64,000 bases of DNA, taken from contig OY740768.1 in the NCBI GenBank assembly GCA_963513935.1, positions 40,356,368 through 40,420,367 on the forward strand, written 5' to 3'. Below the pieces are notes generated by a model. That model had not been told where the DNA came from. It saw only the letters and a program-made list of their open reading frames with translations, and made no database searches. Source of the stretch: Aphrophora alni. Taxonomy: Eukaryota; Arthropoda; Insecta; Hemiptera; Aphrophoridae. Made by a program: the position numbers and the translations under genes. Positions 1 through 12,255 of the stretch are shown piece by piece (the first letter of the stretch is position 1; each line of letters opens with the position of its first letter).

Positions 1-1149
1 TCACAATAAAGGCTATTTTCGTTTATTTAAACATCATAAGAAATAACTGTAAGATGACATTAAAAAACCTTCATTACTAAACTAACTTAATTTTACCGGG
101 GACTACAGTATAATACTTTAATTTTTTTTTTTAACAATAATCAACTATTGATTACAAATAAATAAAATATATAAATAATAATATCTTATTGAAATTTCAC
201 AATCCTCCTCTTTACACATATGGACAAGAACCGTTTCATTCGCCAAAGCCAAAAGACAAAATGCATTCCAACATAAAATAATGCAATCAATTTAAAATAT
301 TGAAAATAACTTAAGAAGGGGACGGGTGCAAAACGTAAAGCAATCAATTAACTAGAATTGATTGAAAGGTTCAATCAAGGTTCATAAAATATATTTTTAT
401 TTAATTTAAATGGTTTTAAATTGATTCAATTATATACATTTTCTAAAAATGCATACTTTACGTTCCTGCTGTACAGGTAGATGACCAGAAAAAAACTATT
501 ATATTTATGATAAAACAAGTTTATACAATTAATTTGTTATATTTATTCACAATTTTTATCAAATGTAGGCCTATTCCATAGAGGTTCTATTTTAATAACA
601 ATATAATATTTATATAATTAAAGCGAGCATTTTCCATCATTTGTGTATATAAAAACTTATACACAACGTTTCGGGAGTAAAAATCAACCTCGTTCATCAA
701 GTACTAAGTGGGTAAAATATGAGAGGAGTGAAAAACGTCGACATAATCTAGTAGAGTAAAACTATTTGTAGTAAAACATTTGAAATTAAAACTAAAATTA
801 CGAATCAAAGAAGACTTAATACAAACGTGTTCAGAAAAAGCACATAACTACAAAATGCAAGGAAAAACAAACATCATATTACCATTATAACAATAGTGGT
901 AAACTAACAAAACAGGGGCTGTGTTTTATCGCGGTAGTGACCTAACGGATTATCGGAGTGATCCCTTCTCTCACTAGTTTGGCGTGTGACTTTTTGATCA
1001 CTCCTTGTGAAGATTTAATCGAAAAATGTTAGTCTTATTTAAAATAAAGGGATTTTTATAATCAGTTTTTAATTAAGTTTTTATTGATGAAAACCATAAT
1101 GGCTTTATTTAAAAACTACTTTGACTGAAAGGATTATATAATTTGTTTA
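1..1149. other. AT-rich non-genic stretch
   Basis: No coding region is visible: every frame is broken by stops within a few dozen codons. The sequence is AT-rich with short A and T runs. The only structured item is a minus-strand motif at about 664-705, in which TTGATGA is followed by a short imperfect stem and then GAAACG. This resembles the hairpin-plus-GAAAC motif seen again at 57.4-57.8 kb. A perfect TAGGCCTA palindrome lies at 566-573. Confidence 0.6.
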
Positions 1150-1542
1150 TACAGGATATCCTGAAAAAGGTGAACTGGTTATTTATTTTCGGATTATATA
1201 CATCAAAACGGAAAAAAAATCAAATAACATATAGTCCGCCGTTTAAATTTGTTTTAAAAGTTAACGGTTTTGGAGATATTCTACGTTAAAAGTTTTAAAC
1301 TGCCATCATTTTAAAAATTATACAAATAACGTCTGAGTTACTGTAGAACGTAACTAACAAATGCTTATAACAAAATCTTACTGTTTCTCCAGTTACAATT
1401 TTTTTTTTAATAAAATAACTAAACGACGAATAGAAGAATAATGAAGCGGAATTCGACTAAATGTTGTTGGATATTTTTGTTCGTTTTGATGTATATAATC
1501 CGAAATTGAGTAGCCAGTTCACCTTTTTAGGGACATTCTGTA
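1150..1542. mobile_element. MITE with ~65 bp terminal inverted repeats and TA target duplication
   Basis: The left end begins TACAGGATATCC and the right end, read in reverse complement, begins TACAGAATGTCC. The two ends then share a nearly identical stretch through AAAAAGGTGAACTGG and the segment ending ATACATCAAAACG, giving terminal inverted repeats of about 65 bp. The 393 bp element is flanked by TA on both sides (1148-1149 and 1543-1544), the target duplication expected of Tc1/mariner-type transposition. The interior is AT-rich and has no transposase frame, so it is a non-autonomous derivative. The arms differ by several substitutions, so the insertion is not recent. The superfamily assignment rests only on the TA duplication and element shape. 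Confidence 0.85.
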
Positions 1543-3500
1543 TATGTCAAAATATGAATAATCTATCTTTATCAAATAAATTTAAAACCAGATCATATAA
1601 ATTTTTAACTAGTCCTATTTTATCCTTTTCAAATAAATAATATATTTTAAATTGTTAGTCTCTGGAATTAATAATTTTTTTATCGATTGTGTGTAGTATA
1701 TAATAATAATAATAATATAAAAATAAAAATATCTCTTACATTTCGTAAAGGTTTTGTTAAAAATGATTGTATTTTGCAACTGAAATTGTATACAACAATC
1801 GAAGGGAGCAATGCATGGTATGTTTGTGGCTGGGGTAAACATGTCAGCTCCACATGTTATGCGGCTAACGTTCTGGCGGAATATAAATAAATATATAATC
1901 ACATCAAACTCGCAAATGTACAGGTAATAGTATGAGGTTGTCTGCATTTATTTACCACGTAACCTATATTAAAACATAAAATAATTTAAATTGTATAATT
2001 TGAAGTTTCTCACGTACACATAGCGTGGATATAACAGTGGGTTAATAATTGAATTCGGATTTACAGGACCTCTGAGTCCCAAAACAGTTGTTCTTTAATT
2101 ATACCCCTCTATCTGGCTTCCTTTTTATGAAGTAACTATAGTAAAAACGCTGCACCAAATTTAATCAAATTTTGTATGTGGACATATGAGCATATTTCTG
2201 GATTTGTTTCTTCCATTTTTCGAATAAAGAATTTATTTTTTATTTGACATTATTATAAAAACCAAATACATAGATTAAAACATTTTTACATTAACACAAT
2301 GTTTCTTCTTTTATATAACTTTCACAAATTTAATGAAAATGTAGGAAATCCTTAGGATCCACGATCCTGATTAAAAGGAGAAAAAATAAAGCTACCCACT
2401 TTGTCTTTCCAATACATAATATTTAAAGACACTAATTTTTATTGCTAACTAAAAATTTTAAATGCTCTAAATAAGTGCCAGAGTTTAAATATAGCACATT
2501 TTTTTGTTAATTTTATTCCTTTTCTGTATATTTTCTTTCTTTACAAATATTATTTAGTACTAAAAATGTTTTGTAAAATTGTTCTAATAACTTACAAATA
2601 TAAAGATAGGGCAAGGGTAGTATTGTCAAGGACCTAAATATCTGGAGGTTCCATTTCATAAAAGACGTTATTCTTATAAATTGCTTCTGAATTTTTAAAA
2701 ATGGTTTAATCGTAGCCTCATAAACAACTCCTCAATATATTATATATTGAATCCGTGACTGCGCTCAAAATAGAGTAAATATAAAGAGTTACTAATCTTG
2801 AAGTTTACAATGATCTAATTAAAGAAAGTTTATACATTATTCAAATTAATTTAGTATGTATTATATGATTCTTCCAGGACAGATTTTGATCCACTAAAAT
2901 CCCCAAATATTTTACCTGACTTGTACAGAAACACCAAAATTAATTACCATTATTTGGACGAAAATTGCATTCATAGATTAAATTATCGTGGTCCATTTCT
3001 TTTTTATTAATTGAGAAAAACAAGATTTTGAGCCTTTCCGCACTCATAATCATGCAGTTTTTTTGTGAATGATATCCTTAAGTAAAAAAGGTTTTCCCGC
3101 ATATTTCAACAAATCTTAACTAGTTTCCGCATTGTATAAAAATACAGTGTTATCTGCAACGGCTGTTATTTATCTATTAAATTTACTCTACATAAATTGA
3201 TTACATAAATAATAATTAAAATAACCCCCCTCTAAATATTTGTACATGTTATAGTTTAAATATATTTTTATGGCTATTCCTTTTTTCTTAAAACCACCTC
3301 TACTGATTTCGCTCCAATTTTGGTTAAATGTTAAGATTAATGATCTAACCACTTATGAAAAATCACCAATAACAAAATATTAGAGTTCAGGAATAATTGG
3401 AGAATGATTACCACAAATAGAAAACAATACAGAAAACACATATTTTAAAGAAACTATTTCATTTTTAAGGGAAGCACTAATTTAAACAGTTCTTTATTTC
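1543..3500. other. AT-rich non-genic stretch with degenerate dispersed-repeat traces
   Basis: No gene is supported. A (TAA)n-like tract lies near 1700-1720. Around 2150-2240 the text CCAAATTTAATCAAATTTTG followed by ATGTGGACATATGAGCATAT matches the core of the dispersed family called R1 here. A similar degraded trace (GCTCCAATTTTGGTTAAATG) occurs near 3310. Open frames at 1615-1947 (minus) and 1687-1890 (plus) overlap each other, are AT-driven and show no protein-like composition. Confidence 0.5.
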
Positions 3501-3960
3501 TTAATTAGCATATGCACTGACGACTTGGAGTGCCATGTAAATCAACACAATGGAGTTCCAATGTCCGAACCAAACTTTCCTAATTAGCGTTGTTTGCAAA
3601 TCCAAGTTTAACGATGACAAGGCATCTTGAGCGGATACAATTTGTGGTGTGAATTGGAATAGAAAAGTGATTTATGTGTGGACCGACAAACAGAGCTTTC
3701 GATGAAGTGTCAAAGTACAGTTGTGGTGGATTATCTGAAAGCAAACCTGTGTCTGGACCTGAGGGCAAGGAGGGGGGAGTAATGCCATTAAGCTCATCTG
3801 TCCTAATGTCGGGCTCACTCGATATCCTGACATTTGCTAAGCAAAGTCCCAATCAATTATTGTTAGTCGGTGACCGAACTCGCGGCTTACAAGATATCAT
3901 CGTTCCTATATCATCCATCATTTTACGTCTCTAATATTATTTTTTTGTTTTTCAAGAGGC
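3501..3960. other. GC-richer island with overlapping open frames on both strands
   Basis: This block is clearly richer in G+C than its surroundings. It carries an open frame on each strand: 3580-3852 minus (90 codons) and 3674-3934 plus (86 codons). Both give mixed, non-repetitive protein sequence, so either could be a relic of a coding exon or part of a transposon, with the other as its shadow. I recognise no domain, signal peptide or catalytic motif in either, and I see no convincing splice sites or Kozak context. The composition could equally mark a regulatory segment or an old mobile-element fragment. Confidence 0.3.
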
Positions 3961-4890
3961 GGCAAAAGAATTTCTGTGGGAAGATAACGGTAATTTATGA
4001 CGTTTACTGAACTTTTGAAAAACAATAATGCGTTGTAAGCTCTTTCAAGATGTATTTTACGATTCAGTGAATAGAGACATGTTGACGCAGAATCTTAGGC
4101 GCAACTTTCTTGTATTTATATTTGGCCTCGTTGATTGTGTTCCATCGATTTGTGTAGTTAGCATGATAGTTCAGAATAAGGCATAGCACTTAGAACAAAT
4201 TTGTTTTGCGTAAGAAACCAATTGTACAAATGTAATTTAATCAAAAGTGTTACATATGCTAAGTTTGGTTATGTCTAAATTCTATCGTTCTGTTGTTTCT
4301 TCCAAATCCGTTATTACTTTCCATTGTCAGTACTGTATACAACTTATTCTATACTTCACAGAGTCAATATAAATCAGAAGCACCGATATATTTACACTAT
4401 TATTTTCTCATGTAGGCTACGCGTTAGAATAGAAAAGTTATAACATGGGGTAACAACTATGTATGATCGGTTTTTCGTAAAAATATCCTTTTTTTAATAT
4501 AATGGGTCTTAAAAGGTGGGTTTTGAATTATATTTGTCATTCTTCGGTCATGCATCATCTCTGCATAACTTTACAGTTTAAATGAATGGACCGATTTTGA
4601 TCAAATTTTATAAAGTAAAGAAATTTACATCAGAAGTAAAAGATAATTACTGGTTAGGAGTAATTTAGAAAATGGACTTCGACTGCTGATGAGTTCTTTT
4701 TCTCCAAATTTCTCATCACAATTTTCTTTCAATTTGATAAATTTATGAGCCTTCAAATCTTTAGATTTCATCAAAATTTGATCGATATTGGTTTGACCGA
4801 TTTTGAGATATTCCTACTTTATCACGACGCCCATCGTTTATTTCCCTCTTAATAATAATCGATACCCACTGAACCGAAATTTTGGGATGA
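3961..4890. repeat. AT-rich DNA with a degenerate R1 dispersed-repeat fragment (about 4480-4760)
   Basis: The stretch 4500-4640 contains GGACCGATTTTGATCAAAT and nearby text that aligns with the R1 core seen at 14.5, 53.2 and 57.2 kb. The copy is heavily diverged and its ends cannot be fixed. No coding region is supported in the rest of the interval. Confidence 0.45.
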
Positions 4891-4970
4891 TGGGGAAAAT
4901 ACGTTGAGTGCGGAAGCGTGCTGGGCCCATAACCCAGAGGTCCGTGGATCGGTACCACAATCCCCTACCA
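4891..4970 (+). tRNA. initiator-Met tRNA-like sequence (CAT anticodon), probably a pseudogene or SINE head
   Basis: The anticodon arm is intact: stem CTGGG/CCCAG at 4921-4925 and 4933-4937, with the loop CCCATAA carrying CAT at 4928-4930, as in metazoan initiator tRNA-Met. The D arm folds (4901-4904 with 4916-4919). The variable region AGGTC and T stem CGTGG/CCACA follow at 4938-4959. The acceptor pairs GGGGA with TCCCC but does not resemble the usual initiator acceptor. An encoded ACCA follows at 4967-4970. Defects include an enlarged D loop, extra bases between acceptor and D stem, and loss of the conserved A58 in the T loop (reads ATCGGTA). An encoded CCA and these defects favour a retroposed or SINE-derived copy over a working gene. 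Confidence 0.6.
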
Positions 4971-5120
4971 ACTGCAACACCTTATGGTTGCGTGGGGTCA
5001 AATACCGTGAATTAATTAGATACCGGCATAGGTTTATGCTAACCTATGGTAGGCATTCCGTAGAAAAACGGGCTTGCCCATTCGCTAAAGAGGTCTTAAT
5101 TCACTTAGTCCTCAGTTAAC
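4971..5120 (+). repeat. possible tRNA-unrelated body of a SINE, two hairpins
   Basis: Directly downstream of the tRNA-like head the sequence stays GC-richer than its flanks and folds into two hairpins. The first is CATAGGTT/AACCTATG with a six-base loop (5027-5048). The second pairs GGCA/TGCC and CCGT/ACGG around an AGAAAA loop (5052-5078). A tRNA head with a structured, tRNA-unrelated body is the layout of a SINE. No poly-A or short-repeat tail and no target duplication can be seen, so this remains a proposal. Confidence 0.4.
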
Positions 5121-6370
5121 CAATCACCACTCCAGGTAATTATTACTTAATGAGTTGATTAATAAAGTAAAATAGAGGACTTACATTTAATTACGAAAAG
5201 TAACTGCACACAAGCTTGATTTAAATTTGTGGTCATAAGGCTATATATATATATATGCTATTATATATAAAGCGCGGCGGGACTTATTCATTTAGTCCTT
5301 CCCGAGAGACACGGGAACGCCATGTTCCAAAAAATTACCTCGACATAATAATTTAGAAATATGCACTACATTAAATAATCTAAATAAATTCAGGGGATAC
5401 GGCACATGTCCTGTCGAGGTGTTCTACGGCACTACACAGATTCTGCTTTGGGTTTTCTTCTCTAAACTCTAGCCAGCTGCTAACTACCGTCACAACCGCA
5501 GTGGTGTCGACAATCGCAGTTAGCCATACAACTAAAATAGCAAAAGCAACGGGCCGACTGAAAGTTACTCGGTACACACCCGTTATGCCAACCTCAATGA
5601 GTTACAATCCTCAGAACGCGTTACAAGGATTCATGGAAGGAATAGTGGATGAAAATCGTCAGAGTTGATTTTGAAAAAATCGGAAATTTTAAGCCTTATG
5701 TTACCTAATTTTGAGTAATCTCAAAAAGAGGTGGGGCGTGGTCGAGATATGTTTACAATATTCTTAAACTTATCAATTGCCACATTGGTTTGTATTATAA
5801 ATCTACACATTACACTATAATTTAATAAAAATCATAATTTTGATTTTTGAACTTAATATTTATTGCCCCTAAATTTTGAGCTTGACGGTATTTCATTTCG
5901 TGTACGTTTATGTAAGCAATATGTACACCATTTATTTAAATTATAATCATGCACTTAAAAGACGCTAAAACTAGATTTTTTTCCCTCTATTTTTTATTGT
6001 TAGTAAAAGACTGCAATGAAATACTCGATTATCGTTATTAATATTTCAAATCGTTTAGTTCACAGTGTTGAGTCTATGTTCTATAATATATTAAAGGCAC
6101 AGAAAATAATGCAGAAGATAAATCGTTTCCAAGCACCGGTTGCACGACGCAGTTGAGGATGACAGGCTTTACTGTGTTCTTTTCCCTCGGCCTAAAAACA
6201 ACTTGTGTTCTATCAGAGCAAAGTAATCATATTTCACATTATTAAACAGTAAAGAAGTTCTATTGTATTGTTTCCTAATCATGGTGTTATTAAAGATTGT
6301 CTATGCAGATTTGCTTTAGAAAAGGAACGAAACAACTTTTAGTAAAATTAAAAATTCTCATTCAGTTTTA
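5121..6370. other. Non-genic stretch with one weak open frame (5380-5577 minus)
   Basis: A short (AT)n tract lies at about 5241-5257. A locally GC-rich segment spans 5270-5640 and holds a 65-codon minus-strand frame (5380-5577). Its predicted peptide has a hydrophobic run of about 20 residues near residues 10-35, then a polar tail with two cysteines. I recognise no family. It may be an exon, a transposon relic or chance. The remainder to 6370 is AT-rich with nothing recognised. Confidence 0.35.
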
Positions 6371-6379
6371 TTAGATGAA

Positions 6380-6990
6380 ATATAATGTATTAAAATATTA
6401 CACTAATATACTTCAAAGTATGTAATTTTGCATTAAAATATACTTATTAATCCAACAGTTTCAAAAATGACGTGAGTTTAGCTTTGTAGAATTAGTTTCA
6501 TTTTTACATTATCGATTTCAAATTGTTTAAAAACAGTTCGACGGATTGGGGTTTGCAGTTATACGTATACACATCTTTTACAGCATAACTCTATGAATAA
6601 AAAAAAAGAACACATTCTCACAAAATAATGTATTAATATATTACACTAAATACACTTCAAGGTATGCAATTTTTCTGTGAAATATAATTTTTAATACAAC
6701 CGTTTCAAAATGACGTGACTTTAGATTTGTAGAATTAGTTTCAATTTTACATTTTCGGTTTCAAATTGTTTAATAACAATTGGATGAATCGGGGTTTGCA
6801 GTTATACGTTACACATCTTTTACCGTTAAGCAACATCAAACAATCAAAGCATGAGAACGGTTTTGTACTGTTTGTGTGTTTATTTGGTGCTGGGTGACCT
6901 ATGGCCTAGGTTGACACACTTACTCTAAGAACAATAAAACTACAGAACAAACATTCTCACAAAATAATGTTTAATTATCAAATGCGTTTC
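6380..6990. repeat. Diverged direct duplication, period about 245 bp, plus a partial third copy
   Basis: Copy 1 runs from about 6382 to 6588 and copy 2 from about 6626 to 6832. Both contain, in order, AATGTATTAA, TACACTTCAA or similar, a run around CGTTTCAAAATGACGTGA, TTTGTAGAATTAGTTTCA, and GGGGTTTGCAGTTATACG followed by ACACATCTTTTAC. The lead-in CATTCTCACAAAATAATGT occurs before copy 2 (about 6612) and again at about 6952, which marks the start of a partial third copy. The copies differ by scattered substitutions and small indels, so the duplication is old. No coding frame is present. Confidence 0.75.
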
Positions 6991-9900
6991 GACGATAATG
7001 TCGCCATTGTAATTGCAACATAATTTATTTCCAGTTATTAATGAAAATGGCGATATTGTTGAAACCCGTCTTAGTTATTGTTGAAACGTCTACGACTACT
7101 AGATAGCTTTTCAATAGGATGATGTTTGGTTAACAGATCGAATATCTCTCGCTGTTGTTCTAGCATTCTCAACCAGAGTACGCTACCAATTGGTCTCACG
7201 TAGGTAGGTCAACACCGTACATTTGTTAGCCTCCAATAGTTTTCAATCTCACTCGTGAAGTGAGAGCATTATCATTATACCAGCCGGGTCTTCAACATAA
7301 TTATGTATTTCAATATTCAATAAATATTCTAAATTTAATAAAAACAAAACCTACAAGACACTCGCAAAATGAAGCAAAATTCGGAATTTGACAACACTTT
7401 TCATTCCTTTTGAACAGTAAATTGGTTCATTTTGTATAATCATGTCAACCTTGTGTACTTACGCTGATTTTATGTTGTTTTACTTCAAATCACTGGAGCT
7501 TAAAAATCCACAGACAGTAAAAAAATTTAAATATTAACAGCAGATGAAAGTACTAAAATGATGGGTCATGGTAGTGCATAGACGTCACGCAAAGGGAATA
7601 TTAAATTGATTGCTATAATCCGTGTTTGATCAATTTACTGGTTTTTTCCCTTTAAACGCACAAGTCCTATTTTCCTTGTCAACATGTACATTATTTACAT
7701 TACCGGTACGTTTAAAGTAATATTTATATAATCTGTTCTGGTTGGATTGAGTACTTCATTTTGGTAAATGAATAAATTTATTTAGCATTGATCCAATGCC
7801 TGTCAGAACCACAAAGAAGTGGCTGGATCTCTTTTGGTGTTAATGGGTTTTTAAATGGACGAAACTTTCATGTAAATTCATATAACAACCTTTGCAATCA
7901 GGCAACCTTGTTTTATTATCCACATCGTTTACAACTGTTGTCAGGTGGTATCATAATTTTGATCAGTAACTAGTTTCCTAATATTATATTGAGAAATATT
8001 TGAAGTTTATTTATTGATTTTCAGTTTAAAACTAAACTTTCATGAGTAACGTTTAACTTTGAATATTGCTTAAGGGTAAATATACATTTCGGCCTTATAA
8101 TAACAAGGAAGAAAAGAACCCAACCTAACCTTCTTGCCCTCGAATACGTTAAGGACGGAAGTTAGTAAGAGTTGGTCAAGAGAGTTTATAGAGGAAATGT
8201 GAAAGAACGGATACTAATCCAATACTACTTGAAGGTGTATATCCAGCTAGTGTCCCTCGGGATTGCCAAGGCTGTACTCATTAAAGTTTGCACGGAAACT
8301 ATTTTGAAAATTAGTCTCATCCTCAGGTTCTAGTCAACTTATAAAATACATAAAAACATATATTTAGGTCCACACAATTAATCAGACTTACACTGAAGTG
8401 TCGAGTTTGTTATGACAAAGGTATTATACGTTTACTGCCTATCTGTCTGTAGTATATATCTATTAATATTTTATATATTTAATCAGACACTTTTAATCTC
8501 AGTATATAATCATATGTAGCGTTAGAAGCAAAATTAAATTTTTCATAACAAATTATGGACGGGTCAATTTTCAATTGTCTGTATATTTGGAACACTTCTT
8601 GTACATTAAGTCACACGTCTTTTACATTTATTATGGATTTGTTTTTCTTTAGTTTATTGGTCTACTTGTTATTCTGCTATAGTACCAAGTCTAATGAGAA
8701 AAATAGAGAATATAAGGAAAAACGCAAAGTACATTACTCAGTTCATTAATCTTAAAACACTGTTTTGATGGAAGTTAATACAATTTAATATATTGAAAAA
8801 TGCACTTTTAAAATTAAAACAAATTTTGATTTCGAAGTAATTCCAAAAAACAGTGTCCTATAAGAAAAGAGTATTTGAGTACTTCAGGCATTTTAATATT
8901 ATATTATAAAATATCTAAAAACGAGGTATGCCTGCTCGTAGCTCCTTTCTGGGGTTTTTGGTATAATATCAGGTGACATAAAAGTGTGACGAGAAACAAA
9001 TATTTAAAATTCTTAAAGGGTACCGATGCGTAAAGCTATCAAATTCCTCACATAAACTTTGTAAACCCTTTATTAATAGAAAATTACCGTTAAGAGATAT
9101 TTCCAAAAACAACTTCAACCTTCATCTCTGTAATAAAAACATTATTTAATTTATAAACAAATTATGAGCTTGACTTGTGATTTGATATAGCCTACTTGAC
9201 AGAATAACGCTTGAACAAAAATTGTCACAAATAGTACGTTTATTTATTCAAAAGCGTTTCACCACAAAGTCGCCTTCTTCAATGATACATGACCTATACA
9301 ATCGAAACTTAACTAAATACTTTATTTCATTATGTAATATTTATGTTTAATACATGTTCTTGACACAAGTAGAGCAGATTTAGACCTTATTTTAATACAT
9401 AATTATTTATTGAAATAATCTCCAGAAGTGATTGATTTTAGGTTGTTTATTAATTCGATTGTGAATATGAGTGTGAGAAAGATTTGTCAATATATATATT
9501 TACGATTACATAACCTTTTCTTAACCCTACTTAATAAAAAAATAATAATAATAACAACCATATGTTATTATATAAAGTGGTAAAATTACTTAATGAAATA
9601 GAGAGCATTCCAATAGAATAATTACTTGGAACATAGTTTTTGATATATTGTTAGTTCTTATCTAATAACACAATAAAATTATAGTCCACTATATAATTGC
9701 AATATTGCAAAAACTAGCGTCTATTACTGCTCAGGGCAATAACTTTTATGAGAACAAAACATGCGATGTTCTAATTAAATAACAAAGCCGACAAGACATC
9801 TACAAATATTTCAATTTAATGTGTTTTTCTATAGCACCATGTTTTTCTGGAATCGGTACACTTTATTGTCCGCCTCGTGTAATAAATTACAGCCTGAAGA

Positions 9901-10640
9901 AATGATTAGCAGCACCAGAAGTGTTGTTTTTTTGAGTCTCTTAAACGAGATTTATCGATGTTGCTCGGTAAAGAAAATTCTTGACTCTATTGTTTTGTAA
10001 CTTTTCTGCGTCACCGACAACGGATGGCTTGCGGAAGTATTAAATCAACCATCCTCTGCGGGCTATCAGATATATTACACGTCGTCGTCTGCTAGACTAT
10101 GCGCAATATTGCAAGAAAACAGTTGAAACAATAACCTATTTGTCTTAGGCTTTACGGTATTGACATGGATTTTATTGTCAATTTTTTGTTTAAAAAATTC
10201 TAATTTGAATTTTTTGTCCGAAGAACTTGTAATTTCACTTTCTCCTATAGGTTTAGTTTTTACAAAAAAAATAATTATAATACACACATGACCAGAAATA
10301 CAAGTTCACCTAAATAAATAAAAACACCTACGTCTACTTTTTTCTTTTTTTAATTAATGGGCGATACCCCGTTTCAAGTTTTTATTGGGGAAAAATGAAA
10401 TGATTTCGATATTCGTTGACTAGGCCTTACAGATCCACCATCTTGGAAGATATGAGTGAAAACTACATGCACAATGTTACGATCGTTTATAACAGCACGT
10501 TTTAGCGACCGGAGTCCGAGGGGGGGGGGTTATACCCTTTTCTCACCAAATTTAGACTTGGTATTTTTACACATTTTAAGTTTATTTAAAATAGAGTGGA
10601 CTGTTAATGCGTTATTGTTAATCATTTACTTAAAAAAGTA
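6991..10640. other. AT-rich non-genic stretch
   Basis: No gene is supported. Two minus-strand hairpin motifs with a GAAACGC end lie at about 6978-7015 and 9247-9285. Between them, 8100-8340 is slightly richer in G+C but has no open frame of note. The frames at 7788-7973 and 8555-8749 are short and AT-driven. The end of an R1-like repeat may be present near 9430-9490 (ATTCGATTGTGAATATGAGT). A G10 run lies near 10520. Confidence 0.5.
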
Positions 10641-10649
10641 GTGTAAATG

Positions 10650-11225
10650 TGGTGGAGGTTTCGAAATTAGGTTATATTTCTTTTGAGGTCCCCTGAGTTT
10701 AAAAATATCATTTTAAAATTATGTCTATAGGTCTAGTAGTTGTCTATCATGTATAAATTACTAACAAATGAACCGATTTGGATTAAATTCGGTAAATTAG
10801 CATATTTTGGCACTTCTCTCTTTTCATTTCCACATAACCCAAATTTAAAGATAGTAACTTTTATAAATTTAATAAAATTTTGCTAATCTGTAAGACCTTA
10901 AGGTCTCAATTATTTAAAATACATTGGTTGCAGTTTTCTCTAAAAACCCGGTTTAATTAAGAATTCTTGGTAAAAAACCAAAAAAATAACCATTTTTGAC
11001 CTGTTACAAAAGACATTATTTATCAAAACATATTCGGTAAAATTTGATAAAATGCAAATATTAATGACTCAAACCAATGTTCAACATCGCAAATAAGTCG
11101 TCCTGTAATTAAGGAATAACTCACAAAAACAAAATGAAACTTGATCGTTAGCATTCAATACTTGAATTCAGTCTAATACAAAGTTTGCTTTGCTCGAGTT
11201 TATGGAACAAGCGAAGCAATAAAAA
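10650..11225 (+). repeat. R1 dispersed repeat, degenerate copy
   Basis: The copy shows R1 landmarks in order: TTTTGAGGTCCCCTGAGT (10680), GAACCGATTTGGATTAAAT with TTAGCATATTTTGGCACTTC (10770-10815), CTTGATCGTTAGCATTCAAT (11142), and GAGTTTATGGAACAAGCGAA (about 11195-11214). The same landmarks appear in the same order at 14.35-15.0 kb and 58.9-59.7 kb. It has no coding capacity. R1 is a name used only in this annotation. Confidence 0.6.
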
Positions 11226-11403
11226 TTTTACCCAAAAATATGGGTAGAAACGTCATTTCTCCACAGCAACTTGTAAAATAGATGAATAATAAAAGGCTCA
11301 AGTATGTGCTAAAACCACATGACACATGGTCCATACTCATAAACGGACTGTTATTTTTTATAAAGTGGCAGTCTTTTAAGCGCCATAACGCCAACATATC
11401 AAT

Positions 11404-11697
11404 TTTCTTCTTCAAATAAACATTCATATTCGTAATCAGAACAACTTCTATTTATTTGATAATATTTCCAAAAATACATTTTTTTATTCCATAGTTTTTC
11501 CCCCTAACTACCCCAAAGTCTTTTTTAAATTTTTTACTGCAATATTTTTTGTATATGTGGGACAATAAAAAGAAAAAAAAATAATGGTTAAGATTGAAAT
11601 ATATACGATTTATTGTCTTGTCTGTGTAGACGATTTGCGATTTACAGACACGCTTATGAAATTATAAGGATCCTATGTTTTTACCTACGGACCCTAA
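11404..11697 (+). repeat. R2 dispersed repeat, copy A
   Basis: This is one of three copies of a ~290 bp non-coding repeat. Landmarks in order are AAATAAACATTCATATTCGT, a segment near ACAACTTCTATTTATTTGAT, TATGTGGGACAATAAAAAGA, TTGTCTTGTCTGTGTAGACG and ACCTACGGACCCTAA. The same order is found at 11971-12255 and, inverted, at 50415-50692. There is no frame, no tRNA-like head and no clear terminal repeat, so the class of element is unknown. The minus-strand frame 11200-11427 only clips its left edge and is not supported as a gene. Confidence 0.75.
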
Positions 11698-11970
11698 TAT
11701 AGAAAAATCAAAGAAAATGTAATCCATCTTAATGGCTATTATATTGTTTGTCTTAAATCTCACAAACCCGATTTTTGAACCTTTCTCATTGTGTGGTTAA
11801 ATTTAACTGTATTCTTTTAAAAAAGCTATAATATACGATTTCGCACTGCAATTTAATTTCAGATCCATGTAATTATTTCAGATATTCATATCACGTAGTG
11901 TTCAAGCTTGAGGAAAAGGGACATGATATCTGACACTTAGAATTTATCCAAGCCCCAGCGTATTAATTTT

Positions 11971-12255
11971 TTCATGAAATAAACATACATATTCGTAATA
12001 GAATAACTTCTAGTTTATTTGATACCCGAAACATAATCTTAAAAAAAAAGAGCTCAACTCAATAGTTTTTGAACCTTAATACGGTCTTATTTTTGTTGCC
12101 GCTCTATCTTTCCTATATGTGGGACAATAAAAAGAATATGATTGGACGTTGGAAGTATGTAGGATTTTCCGTCTTGTCTGTGTGTACTGGTTGCGACAGA
12201 CGGACAGATACAAACCTGAAATAAAAATGGTCGTTGGGTTTATCTACGAAACCAA
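11971..12255 (+). repeat. R2 dispersed repeat, copy B
   Basis: Copy B lies about 570 bp downstream of copy A in the same orientation. It shares AAATAAACATACATATTCGT, AACTTCTAGTTTATTTGATA, TATGTGGGACAATAAAAAGA, and CCGTCTTGTCTGTGTGTACT followed by GACAGACGGACAGATACAAA. The internal (GTCTGTCC)-like segment is better preserved here and in copy C than in copy A. The plus-strand open frame 12149-12370 overlaps it and is not supported as a gene. Confidence 0.75.

Noticed and set aside
8104..8120. Insect-type telomere repeat (CCTAA)n
   Set aside because: Only two adjacent units (CCAACCTAACC) occur, as also near 35478. This is chance, not a telomeric tract.
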